DNA of 64,000 bases from Promethearchaeota archaeon (GTDB lineage: Archaea; Asgardarchaeota; Lokiarchaeia; Sigyniarchaeales; SOKP01). The DNA is taken from assembly GCA_016839705.1 (NCBI GenBank), contig JAEOTR010000025.1, positions 1 to 64,000 on the forward strand, written 5' to 3'. A program made the translations under genes and the position numbers. The notes beneath the pieces are model-generated. The model had not been told where the DNA came from. It searched no databases and saw nothing but the letters and a program-made list of their open reading frames with translations. Below, piece after piece: positions 55,288 through 62,910 of this stretch; position 1 is the first letter of the stretch, and each line of letters begins with the position of its first letter.

Positions 55288-57372
55288 CTACACACTTTCC
55301 TTTTTATTTCTAATTCCGGCAAATATCCCCATAGGTACTTCAATAAATAATGGACGTTTCGTTCCCGGTGTAATGTTTTCAGTTGGTATTCCTTCTTCTC
55401 GAAATATCTGATTAATTAGATGAGTACAAGTTTTCGCTCCACAAGATCCCATTCCCGCTTTAGTTAAAGCCTTCAATTCATTGAAATCCTTTACGCCTGA
55501 TTGAATCCACTTTCTTATTTCCCCAACAGTGACACGTTCACATCTACAGACAATTGTATCATCTTCAGTAACAGATTTTTTATATTTTTCAATTGGTTCA
55601 TGATAACTAGTACTCACCAATTTTATCGCAACAGCTTGTTTCGCTATCTCTGAAGGCAATTTTATGGTTATCAATTGAGTTTTTGGAAATTCTGGAAGTA
55701 TTCTTGCTCTATGTATTTCATATTCTCCTAATTCTTTTTCATTGCTAACAACAATTATTTTATGACCTTTTTCTAACTTAGTCTCTGGAAGCTCTAATGG
55801 AAAAGTAACCAATGGATAATCTTTCTGTTTTCGATAATCATGTAATACTACTGCTAATCCAGGACAAACTGCAATACATTTCCCACATCCAAGACAATCT
55901 TTTTCTCCTTTAAAATATGGTAATTTAGTGATTAGATCATCTACGGTTTTAATTTGTCCTTGGTCACATACTGAAGTACATGGATTACATGGTATCTCTT
56001 GGGTGCAATAAAACACTGGATAAATTCCTTCTTCTTTAAAATGGAAATCGGCTTTTAAAGGTTGAGGAGGTTTCGCTTTCATTAATTTAGCAAATCGATG
56101 AAGATCATCCATTTTTTCTCTAAAAGGAATTCCTTTTTCCTGTAGAATTTTTAATGCTTCAATTCTCCCTGTAAATATTGCAGCAGAAGCTTCAGCTATT
56201 TCTTGAGCATCTCCTGCAACCCATACTTTCATATTAAATTCTTTTGCTTTTCGGAAAAACTCATCAACAGGATTTAAGCCAACAGCTATTAAAATTGTAT
56301 CACAGTTAAATGATTTTTCAGTACCAGAGAGAATTTTACCCTTTTTATCCAGTTGTCCGATAGTTATTGATTCTACTTTTTTTTCCCCGTTTGCTGAAAC
56401 TATAGTATGATTAGTATATATTGGAACACCTAAACGTCTCAATTTATCTTCATGAACTTTATACCCCCCGCATTGAGACATTGCTTCAATCAAACCAACA
56501 ACTTCAATTCCCGCTTGGATCGCGTGATACCCCGCAATTAATCCAACATTCCCTCCCCCAATAATGAAAACCTTTTCTGCTGCTTTTACCAGATCACGAT
56601 TAACTAAGGTTTGGAAAGCTCCAGCACCATAAACTCCTGGAAGTGTGTTTCCTGGAAAAATCAGCATCTTTTCTCGAGCTCCAGTGGCAATTAAAAGGCG
56701 TTTTGGTTTAACTAAAATGTATTCCTTATTATTTTTCAGAATTCCTACAAATCCATCACTAAATACTGCTATACACACACTATTTAACCAAACTTGAACA
56801 TTTGGTAATGATTCAATTGATTCACCAAGAATTCTTGCAATATCGATACCTCTTTTTCCTGCATAAACATCTTCTTGAGAGCCAAAAAATTTGTGGGTTT
56901 GGAGAACAAGCTTCCCCCCAAGTCGATCTTTGTCATCAATTAGAATCATATTAAGATTGTGTTCTCCTAGTATTTTAGTAGCAGAGAGTCCGGCAGGTCC
57001 CGCCCCTATTACTAGAATTTCAATATCGATTATTTCTGAATCTCCTATATCAACAAGAAAATCTTCAGCAGGCAATTCTGGTAAGCCATTACAGCTTTCA
57101 ATAATCATATCCCTTATTAGAGGAGTCATACATGCTTTAACGGGAATTCTATTAGCAATTACATTACATTGAGAGCATTGACCATTTGCGCAAAAAATTC
57201 CTTGAGGACTTCGATCTTTAACATGGTGACCAAAAGTTTTAATATTATTGAGAAAAAGAGCAGAAGATATAACCATACCTTCATACCCAGTTAAGATTTT
57301 CCCATCAAAGCTAAAATTAATTGCTTTTCTTTCTGGTATATCTAAAATTGGATGATTTTTTATATCTCCCAT
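55288..57372 (-). CDS. Fused FAD/Fe-S dehydrogenase alpha subunit (HcnAB/SoxA-like, four Fe-S motifs)
   Basis: 694 aa. Domains in order: HcnA-like [2Fe-2S] domain with CANGQCSQC near residue 61 and a later Cys near 80; pyridine-nucleotide disulfide oxidoreductase domain (LVIGAGPAGLSATK near 128, VFIIGGGNVGLIAGYHA near 268); a ferredoxin region (CTQEIPCNPCTSVC near 456, CLGCGKCIAVCP near 495); and a C-terminal BFD-like [2Fe-2S] domain (CRCERVTVGEIRKW and GSCGAKTC near 610-655). It takes electrons from the DAO-type subunit next door to NAD(P) or another carrier. A single-chain fusion of parts that are often separate genes (hcnA, hcnB, BFD). Confidence 0.85.
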   Translation of the reverse strand: MGDIKNHPILDIPERKAINFSFDGKILTGYEGMVISSALFLNNIKTFGHHVKDRSPQGIFCANGQCSQCNVIANRIPVKACMTPLIRDMIIESCNGLPELPAEDFLVDIGDSEIIDIEILVIGAGPAGLSATKILGEHNLNMILIDDKDRLGGKLVLQTHKFFGSQEDVYAGKRGIDIARILGESIESLPNVQVWLNSVCIAVFSDGFVGILKNNKEYILVKPKRLLIATGAREKMLIFPGNTLPGVYGAGAFQTLVNRDLVKAAEKVFIIGGGNVGLIAGYHAIQAGIEVVGLIEAMSQCGGYKVHEDKLRRLGVPIYTNHTIVSANGEKKVESITIGQLDKKGKILSGTEKSFNCDTILIAVGLNPVDEFFRKAKEFNMKVWVAGDAQEIAEASAAIFTGRIEALKILQEKGIPFREKMDDLHRFAKLMKAKPPQPLKADFHFKEEGIYPVFYCTQEIPCNPCTSVCDQGQIKTVDDLITKLPYFKGEKDCLGCGKCIAVCPGLAVVLHDYRKQKDYPLVTFPLELPETKLEKGHKIIVVSNEKELGEYEIHRARILPEFPKTQLITIKLPSEIAKQAVAIKLVSTSYHEPIEKYKKSVTEDDTIVCRCERVTVGEIRKWIQSGVKDFNELKALTKAGMGSCGAKTCTHLINQIFREEGIPTENITPGTKRPLFIEVPMGIFAGIRNKKESV

Positions 57373-57418
57373 TCAGACTCTTCTTTTTAGTTTATTACTT
57401 TAAGTTTTTTAGCAATAT

Positions 57419-57556
57419 TTATAGCTTCTTATTAAAAAGCTGTTGTGAAATTGATAATGCACAGTGTTTTCCACATATCGAAAACACATCTTCATTTATA
57501 GGATGCTGTTTTTGAGGTTCTGTTGGATCAATGCTATGCTTAAATGAGTTTAAACA
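57419..57556 (-). pseudogene. Remnant resembling the C-terminus of ThiC
   Basis: Between the AOR 3 stop and the fused oxidoreductase, one frame encodes 45 residues with no start codon and ends in EDVFSICGKHCALSIS, before a TAA at 57421-57419. This resembles the ThiC C-terminal cluster motif (CSMCGxxxC... followed by a short hydrophilic tail), with the first cysteine changed to Phe. No more of thiC is nearby. I read it as a decayed 3' fragment; the assignment is from motif memory only. Confidence 0.4.
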
Positions 57557-59686
57557 TTATTGGTATGGTTTTATAACTTTGATGATATCTACAAAATCTA
57601 TTCCTAGCTCTTTCACTTTATTTATTGTCGGACATCCTTTTTGATTCCATCCACGTTCACTATAAACAGCATCTTGGAGTTTTGAATATTGTTCTTCTCG
57701 GTATTTTCTAAGTATCTTTATTTTATCTTCAGTATTTTTGCCACTTATCTCATATCCGAGAGCTTTTAATTGTTTATCATATCTTTCAGCACGACTTTCA
57801 TATTCTAAAGGCAATACCGGTCCCATGGCTCTATACGGAAGGTTTGAATCATGTTCTCTAAGTCCTCCACCTTGCCTTATGTTGAATATCCTTTGAAAAT
57901 TATATACCACCTCACTCATTTTAATGATGTCATCTGGTGTTGATTGACGTCCTGTGACAGCAGAGAAATATTGAGTATACCATGCAACATGATCAGGGAC
58001 TCTTGCCCTTACAAGTTCTCCTGTCTTAGGATCTTTAATAGGGTAGTCTGCTTGAGATTTAGGTTGAATATCATTCCATGGGAGCTTGCATAATCCACAA
58101 AGTCCAAACCAAGTCCGCCATAATGGAAACCAACGTAAAGCTTTTGCTTTATCCTCGAAAGTTGGAAGGGAATTTCTTATTACATCCTCGAATATTAACC
58201 AGGCTTCATCATGCTGAGGACCCTTATTTGTAAGTCCATATCCACCCTGTTGAGCTAATGATTCTTTAGTCACATATTCCGAAAACTCTAATCCTTTATG
58301 TTCCATTCCGATATCCTGTACAAAATTTGGATCTGCTCCATATTCCTTGACAAATATTGCTTTCATTTCTTTAATACCTTGACCTACAATTTTTCCAAAT
58401 CCTTCTCCCTTCGCCATTTGATGAATTAATTCTATTGCAGCTTCCACATTTCCGAAGCTAAGATCTAACCCACCCGTAACTTTTTTATTTAGGATACCCG
58501 CTTCATAACATTCCATCACAAAAGCAATACCAGTTCCCACACTTATTGTATCAAGCCCATATGTGTCACAGTAGAAATTTACTTCTAATATCCATTTAGG
58601 ATGCCATACGTCCCAATTTGAACCACATCCAGCAATAGTCTCATATTCGGGACCATCCACAATCACTTTTTGACCTTTGAAAGGACCAGTCATTATTTCA
58701 TAGTTATCTGAGTAATGTGAACAGCTAACAGTACACCCTATCCAGCATCCATCTGCCCCTTCTTTTCCAGAATAGATTCTTCTCATATTTTCCCTACTAT
58801 AAGGAATATCTTTTCCACTAATTTCTTTATGTGTACCATATCTGAAATTTTCAGTAGGTAATAGGTCGGTTACATTCATAATATCGGGAAGATGTCCGGT
58901 ACCTACTCTTCTCATTTCATTTTGAATAGGATCCAGTTCCATGACTTCTTGGCTGTGTTTTTTACCTAATTCTTTCGCTGCGTCTAGATTATCGGGGTTA
59001 TTTGATTTTACAGTAACTTTTGGGGTTCGACAAACCAATGCTTTGATCTTTTTATCTGCAAAAACAGAACCTATTCCCCCCCTACCAGCCTGTTTACATG
59101 AAGCCCAGTTCCGTCCCCGTACAAACCACGAAAAGTTTAGCATCCCCCATTTTGAATGTTTTGCTGCAGGACCAGTACTAACTACGGAAATGCGTTGTTT
59201 TTCATTTTCATCTTGAGCGTATTTCTCGGTTAATTGTTGGGTAAGTTCATGTGAATATATTGAAAGGTTATCATCTTCCTCTACAACTTTAATTTGGATG
59301 ATACCCTCAACACCATCGATATAAATAACAACTTCCTTTTCAGCTTTCCCTTGTATTTCAATCGTATCAAAACCCGAAAATTTTAAGTATGGACCAAAAT
59401 ATCCTCCCACATTGCTGTCAACAACTAATCCTGTTAAGGGGGAAATCGTGGTGACTATACTCTTCCCCGATCCTGGATAAAACACACTTCCTCCTAATGG
59501 GCCTGAAGCAATACAGATTTCATTCTCTGGGTCATTCCACTTTACTATTTTATCTTTTGGAAGGGAATTCCACATAAGCCATAGATCAAAACCTTTTCCA
59601 CCTATGAATTTATCTTTCATTCCATCTGAAACAGGTTTAATAGTGATTTCATTATTTGAAAGATTTATATATAAAGTTCGATTCAT
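57557..59686 (-). CDS. AOR-family tungsten oxidoreductase (AOR 3)
   Basis: 709 aa from ATG 59686, which has AAAGG 4 nt upstream and begins at the family's usual point (MNRTLYINLSNNEITI). The TTG at 59737 would add 17 unusual residues. Longer than AOR 1 and 2, with insertions around residues 110-170 and a long C-terminal part. Conserved blocks: FIGGKGFDLWLMW, ASGPLGGSVFYPGSGK, GGYFGPYLKFSGFDTIEIQG, and GRGGIGSVFADKKIKAL. The cluster motif is CWIGCTVSC (Cx3Cx3C) rather than CxxCxxxC. The fourth cysteine is probably in GLCGLCKLPW. No ferredoxin partner gene adjoins it. Confidence 0.87.
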   Translation of the reverse strand: MNRTLYINLSNNEITIKPVSDGMKDKFIGGKGFDLWLMWNSLPKDKIVKWNDPENEICIASGPLGGSVFYPGSGKSIVTTISPLTGLVVDSNVGGYFGPYLKFSGFDTIEIQGKAEKEVVIYIDGVEGIIQIKVVEEDDNLSIYSHELTQQLTEKYAQDENEKQRISVVSTGPAAKHSKWGMLNFSWFVRGRNWASCKQAGRGGIGSVFADKKIKALVCRTPKVTVKSNNPDNLDAAKELGKKHSQEVMELDPIQNEMRRVGTGHLPDIMNVTDLLPTENFRYGTHKEISGKDIPYSRENMRRIYSGKEGADGCWIGCTVSCSHYSDNYEIMTGPFKGQKVIVDGPEYETIAGCGSNWDVWHPKWILEVNFYCDTYGLDTISVGTGIAFVMECYEAGILNKKVTGGLDLSFGNVEAAIELIHQMAKGEGFGKIVGQGIKEMKAIFVKEYGADPNFVQDIGMEHKGLEFSEYVTKESLAQQGGYGLTNKGPQHDEAWLIFEDVIRNSLPTFEDKAKALRWFPLWRTWFGLCGLCKLPWNDIQPKSQADYPIKDPKTGELVRARVPDHVAWYTQYFSAVTGRQSTPDDIIKMSEVVYNFQRIFNIRQGGGLREHDSNLPYRAMGPVLPLEYESRAERYDKQLKALGYEISGKNTEDKIKILRKYREEQYSKLQDAVYSERGWNQKGCPTINKVKELGIDFVDIIKVIKPYQ

Positions 59687-59829
59687 ATAACCTTTCTGGG
59701 CATTACGAAGTTCATATTTTTTTTCTGCTAAAATCAATTAATTACACCAAATCTAAAATAAAAATATTAAAAAATCATAGAGGCGGATTATAATAAAGAT
59801 TAAATTACCTATAATTTAAAAAAATATAG

Positions 59830-61173
59830 CTACTTTTTTAAGAATTTATTAATAAAATTATCAAGGACTTCTTCGATAGTAGGACTTCCAATTGATTCGA
59901 TATCATACGATACTTTCACAATAGGCTTATTTATTTTGATTAATTTGGTTAAATCTATAGGACTTCCATTCAAGATAATATCTGCCTTCACATTATTAAG
60001 TGTTTTTTCTAAGTCGTCTATTTGTTCATCAGTGTATCCCATTGCAGGTACTATTTGTGTAATTTGAGGGAAATCTTCGTAGATTTCTTTCATAGATCCT
60101 ACTAAAAATTTTCTTGGATCTACTATTTTTGCTTCTGCGTTTTTAGCAGCAACATATGCAGCTCCAATTGCCATGCCTCCATGAGTTAAAGTGGGTCCAT
60201 CTTCTACAACTACAACTTTCTTTCCCTTCAATCTTAAAGGATCTTCTGCTTTAACCACCGAGTTTGTATAAACTCTTATAGCATTTGGATTTAATTCATC
60301 GAGATTTTTTTCCACAATTTTAACATCTTCTGGTTTCGCACTGTCCATCTTATTTATTACAAACACATCAGCATATTTAGCATTAACTTCACCTGGGTGA
60401 TATTTCTTCTCATGTCCCGGTCTTAATGGATCAACGACTACGAAAAGTAAATCAGTAATATAGAAAGAAATCTCATTATTTCCCCCATCAAAAATAATTA
60501 CATCTGCTTCTTTTTCAGCTTCCCTAATTATCTTCTCATAATCAACTCCCGAATAAATCACTAATCCCTGCCTAATGTAAGGTTCATATTCTTCCCGTTC
60601 TTCAATAGTGCAATCGTATTTATCTAGATCCTCATATTTTTCAAACCTCATAACATTTTGTTGAATTAAATCACCATAAGGCATTGGTTCACGAATAGCT
60701 ACAACTTTGTATCCTTTACTCACTAAGTATCGATATGTAGCTCTAGAAACTTGACTTTTGCCACATCCAGTTCTTACCGCACAAATAGCAATTACCGGTT
60801 TATTAGCTTTAAGTTGAGTGAATCTCCCAGATATTAATCGATAATTAGCCCCTGCAGCAAGTGCTCTTGAAGCTTTATGCATTACCTCCTCATGAGACAC
60901 ATCTGAATAAGCAAACACAACTTCATCGATTTTATGTTTTTTTATATATTCTTCTAAAAGATCTTCAGAAACCATTGGAATTCCATTTGGGTATACATTA
61001 CCAGCTAGTTCTACGGGGAATTTTCTTTCGGTTTCTTCTGTTGTACCAACATTTTGTTCACCTGCTATAGTAAATGCAACAACCTCGTATTCTTCGTTAT
61101 CTCTAAAAACAGTATTGAAGACATGGAAATCGTAACCTAATGCACCTATGATAACAACTTTCTTTCTCTTCAT
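59830..61173 (-). CDS. Cyclic 2,3-diphosphoglycerate synthetase-like GTPase family protein
   Basis: 447 aa, matching the COG2403 / cDPG synthetase plan. N-terminal Rossmann-like domain (KKVVIIGALGYDFHVFN), PMVSEDLLEEYIKK, a P-loop AVRTGCGKSQVSRATYRYL near residue 140, REPMPYGDL, DGGNNEISFYITDLLFVVVDPLRPGHE near 225-255, NKMDSAKPED near 280, and VEDGPTLTHGGM near 325. The characterised enzyme makes cyclic 2,3-diphosphoglycerate as a thermoprotective solute in methanogens. In other archaea the function is open. It stands alone. Confidence 0.82.
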   Translation of the reverse strand: MKRKKVVIIGALGYDFHVFNTVFRDNEEYEVVAFTIAGEQNVGTTEETERKFPVELAGNVYPNGIPMVSEDLLEEYIKKHKIDEVVFAYSDVSHEEVMHKASRALAAGANYRLISGRFTQLKANKPVIAICAVRTGCGKSQVSRATYRYLVSKGYKVVAIREPMPYGDLIQQNVMRFEKYEDLDKYDCTIEEREEYEPYIRQGLVIYSGVDYEKIIREAEKEADVIIFDGGNNEISFYITDLLFVVVDPLRPGHEKKYHPGEVNAKYADVFVINKMDSAKPEDVKIVEKNLDELNPNAIRVYTNSVVKAEDPLRLKGKKVVVVEDGPTLTHGGMAIGAAYVAAKNAEAKIVDPRKFLVGSMKEIYEDFPQITQIVPAMGYTDEQIDDLEKTLNNVKADIILNGSPIDLTKLIKINKPIVKVSYDIESIGSPTIEEVLDNFINKFLKK

Positions 61174-61473
61174 AGATATAAACCAATCTCAAAGTATTCT
61201 ATCGTTTATCATAATATTTAATTTGAGATTTGTTATAATGTTTTTTGATAACAATATGGGAATGACAACCCACTTTTATATCTAGATAATGAATACTATT
61301 TTTTTCCTTTTTTCAATATGATCTCTTCAGTGAAGATACTAAAATATAAAAGATTTTATGTTTTATAGAAAGTTTTGAAGGTCCTTTATGAGTTTATTTA
61401 ATTTCATAAACAAAGAAATCTCTTGCTTTTTTCAAATTTTTAGCAAGATGTGATTCTTAGTAAATTGCTATTT
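61174..61473 (-). promoter_or_regulatory. 300-nt leader of the cDPG synthetase-like gene
   Basis: Non-coding, AT-rich. On the minus strand a TATA-like AGATATAAAAG lies about 100 nt before the ATG, and an inverted repeat AATCTCAAA / TTTGAGATT (61185-61193 and 61222-61230, 28-nt loop) sits in the leader just before the start codon. It could fold in the mRNA. Nothing else coding is visible here. Confidence 0.35.
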
Positions 61474-62475
61474 TTAATTTTTAATATTATCTAGCTTTTT
61501 TAGGTTTTTTTTAACCAATTTTACACCGATACTTAAACGACCTGCCTTTTCCTCAGGTCCCTGCCAAAAAGGGTAATTTTTTTCTAAAATTTTCATTTTT
61601 TTAATTCTTAATATCAAAATTGCCATAAAATTAATGGCAAGAATATTTGACATTAAAAGAACAAAACTTCCAAATGATAAAAGTACATTTCCAAAAATTA
61701 GAGTTACTCCAATATTAACGGCGGGAGGCATCAATGATACCGCAATAGCAATCCCTACTAAAGAAGATTGTATTATTCCCGTAGTGGCAAATCCTACTGC
61801 TAAACCCGCGGCGATAGAAACGATCAAATCAAAAATTGTTGGAAAATTTCTATTCAACATTTCATGCGTTATAGAAGGTGAACCGTAAATAAGTAAAGCC
61901 ACGATTGCTAATAAAAATCCAATTACTAATGCGATAAGAACACTAAGAATTTGTCCGACTATTCCTTTTTTAATTAAAAGATAATTTTTGCTTATTATTC
62001 CATATGAAACACCTAGAATAGGCCCCATTAATGGAGATATGATCATTGCCCCGATAATAATTGCAGTAGAATTTAAAATAAGTCCTGCCCCTGCGATAAG
62101 CGCAGCTAATATAATAAAGAGATAATAATTGATATTTAATTCCATTCCTTCTTTTATTGAGGATTCGATTTCTTCCACGGATACTCTACTTGATAGCTCT
62201 TCGGAAACATCTAGTTGATCCTCTTTTAATTCTGGAATCGTTACTTGTAATTTTAATATATCTATTATCCCAAATTCGATTCCCACTCCAAGTTCATTCA
62301 GTACTTCAAGTACTTTAGGAACCCTATTTCTTGGACAGCGAATAATGATTAATGAATTGTTAGCTCCTTTTAATAAAATCATACTTTTAATGTTAATTTT
62401 CTCATTTAGTGCAGTAATTATGGATTCTGTATTCTTTTTTGGTTCATTAGGAAGACTTATCTGAATTTGACTCAT
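61474..62475 (-). CDS. DUF389 membrane protein (TIGR00341 family)
   Basis: 333 aa. Residues 1-110 form a soluble ACT/ferredoxin-like domain (QISLPNEPKKNTESII, IIRCPRNRVPKVLEVL). Then about six membrane helices start at NINYYLFIILAALIAGAGLIL, with the DUF389 signature TAIIIGAMIISPLMGPILG near 137 and a second related repeat GIAIAVSLMPPAVNIGVTLI near 245. Function unknown; transport has been suggested for the family. It has a TATA box about 50 nt upstream. Confidence 0.88.
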   Translation of the reverse strand: MSQIQISLPNEPKKNTESIITALNEKINIKSMILLKGANNSLIIIRCPRNRVPKVLEVLNELGVGIEFGIIDILKLQVTIPELKEDQLDVSEELSSRVSVEEIESSIKEGMELNINYYLFIILAALIAGAGLILNSTAIIIGAMIISPLMGPILGVSYGIISKNYLLIKKGIVGQILSVLIALVIGFLLAIVALLIYGSPSITHEMLNRNFPTIFDLIVSIAAGLAVGFATTGIIQSSLVGIAIAVSLMPPAVNIGVTLIFGNVLLSFGSFVLLMSNILAINFMAILILRIKKMKILEKNYPFWQGPEEKAGRLSIGVKLVKKNLKKLDNIKN

Positions 62476-62523
62476 TTAATATGCATTATTTTTTTAAAGA
62501 GTTAAAATAAATTTACTTAGAAG

Positions 62524-62532
62524 TTATATAAA
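62524..62532 (-). promoter_or_regulatory. TATA box of the DUF389 gene
   Basis: Minus strand AAAAAAATTTATATAAC: a TATA element preceded by an A-rich BRE-like stretch, centred 53 nt before the ATG at 62475. A start site about 25 nt downstream would give a leader of about 26 nt. Confidence 0.5.
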
Positions 62533-62573
62533 TTTTTTTCAAGATTTTTTAAAAAATTAAAAGACTCGTAAAA

Positions 62574-62717
62574 TTAACGCTTTAAAAAATTGCTAAATTT
62601 TGTATTTTCGACAATATCTACAAATTTCTTAATATAAGTTCGTAACTTTTCGATTTTTTCAAAGGCAATGAGAATCTGTTCTAATTTTCTAGAAAATTTT
62701 ATAAATTTTTTTTTCAT
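62574..62717 (-). CDS. Possible 47-aa lysine-rich small protein
   Basis: ATG 62717 to TAA 62576-62574 encodes MKKKFIKFSRKLEQILIAF... and a second amphipathic stretch ending NFLKR. The sequence is amphipathic and basic, and it sits in an otherwise empty 430-nt interval (62476-62905). With such an A+T content a chance ORF is likely, and I see no Shine-Dalgarno. Beyond this ORF, the DUF389 TATA box and the terminator below, I see nothing in the interval. Confidence 0.25.
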   Translation of the reverse strand: MKKKFIKFSRKLEQILIAFEKIEKLRTYIKKFVDIVENTKFSNFLKR

Positions 62718-62864
62718 AAAAGTGACCTTCAAATTGCAATCTTTAATTGATCATCGTAATTAATTTAGAACAAATTATTATGATTATTAATTCTATGAAG
62801 GGAAGGATAAAACACTCTTTTTATTCGACTTTTTGGAGGAAATTGATAATTATTAGTCCACAAG

Positions 62865-62910
62865 AAAAAAAAAGGGAATGATCTGGAAATGCTAAACACA
62901 ATAGATCATT
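62865..62910 (-). terminator. Hairpin plus T9 terminator after hydrolase copy 3
   Basis: Perfect 8-bp arms AATGATCT (62877-62884) and AGATCATT (62903-62910), with an 18-nt loop, straddle the stop codon of the hydrolase. On the minus strand CCC and a run of nine T follow (62873-62865). This has the form of an intrinsic terminator, unusual for archaea, where oligo-T alone often suffices. Confidence 0.5.

Noticed and set aside
57557..57559. Readthrough of the AOR 3 stop into the 45-codon in-frame tail
   Set aside because: The stop is TAA, and the tail resembles ThiC, not any AOR C-terminus.
62865..62910. Hairpin as an insertion-sequence end
   Set aside because: No matching inverted copy, target-site duplication or transposase is visible; the T9 run points to a terminator.
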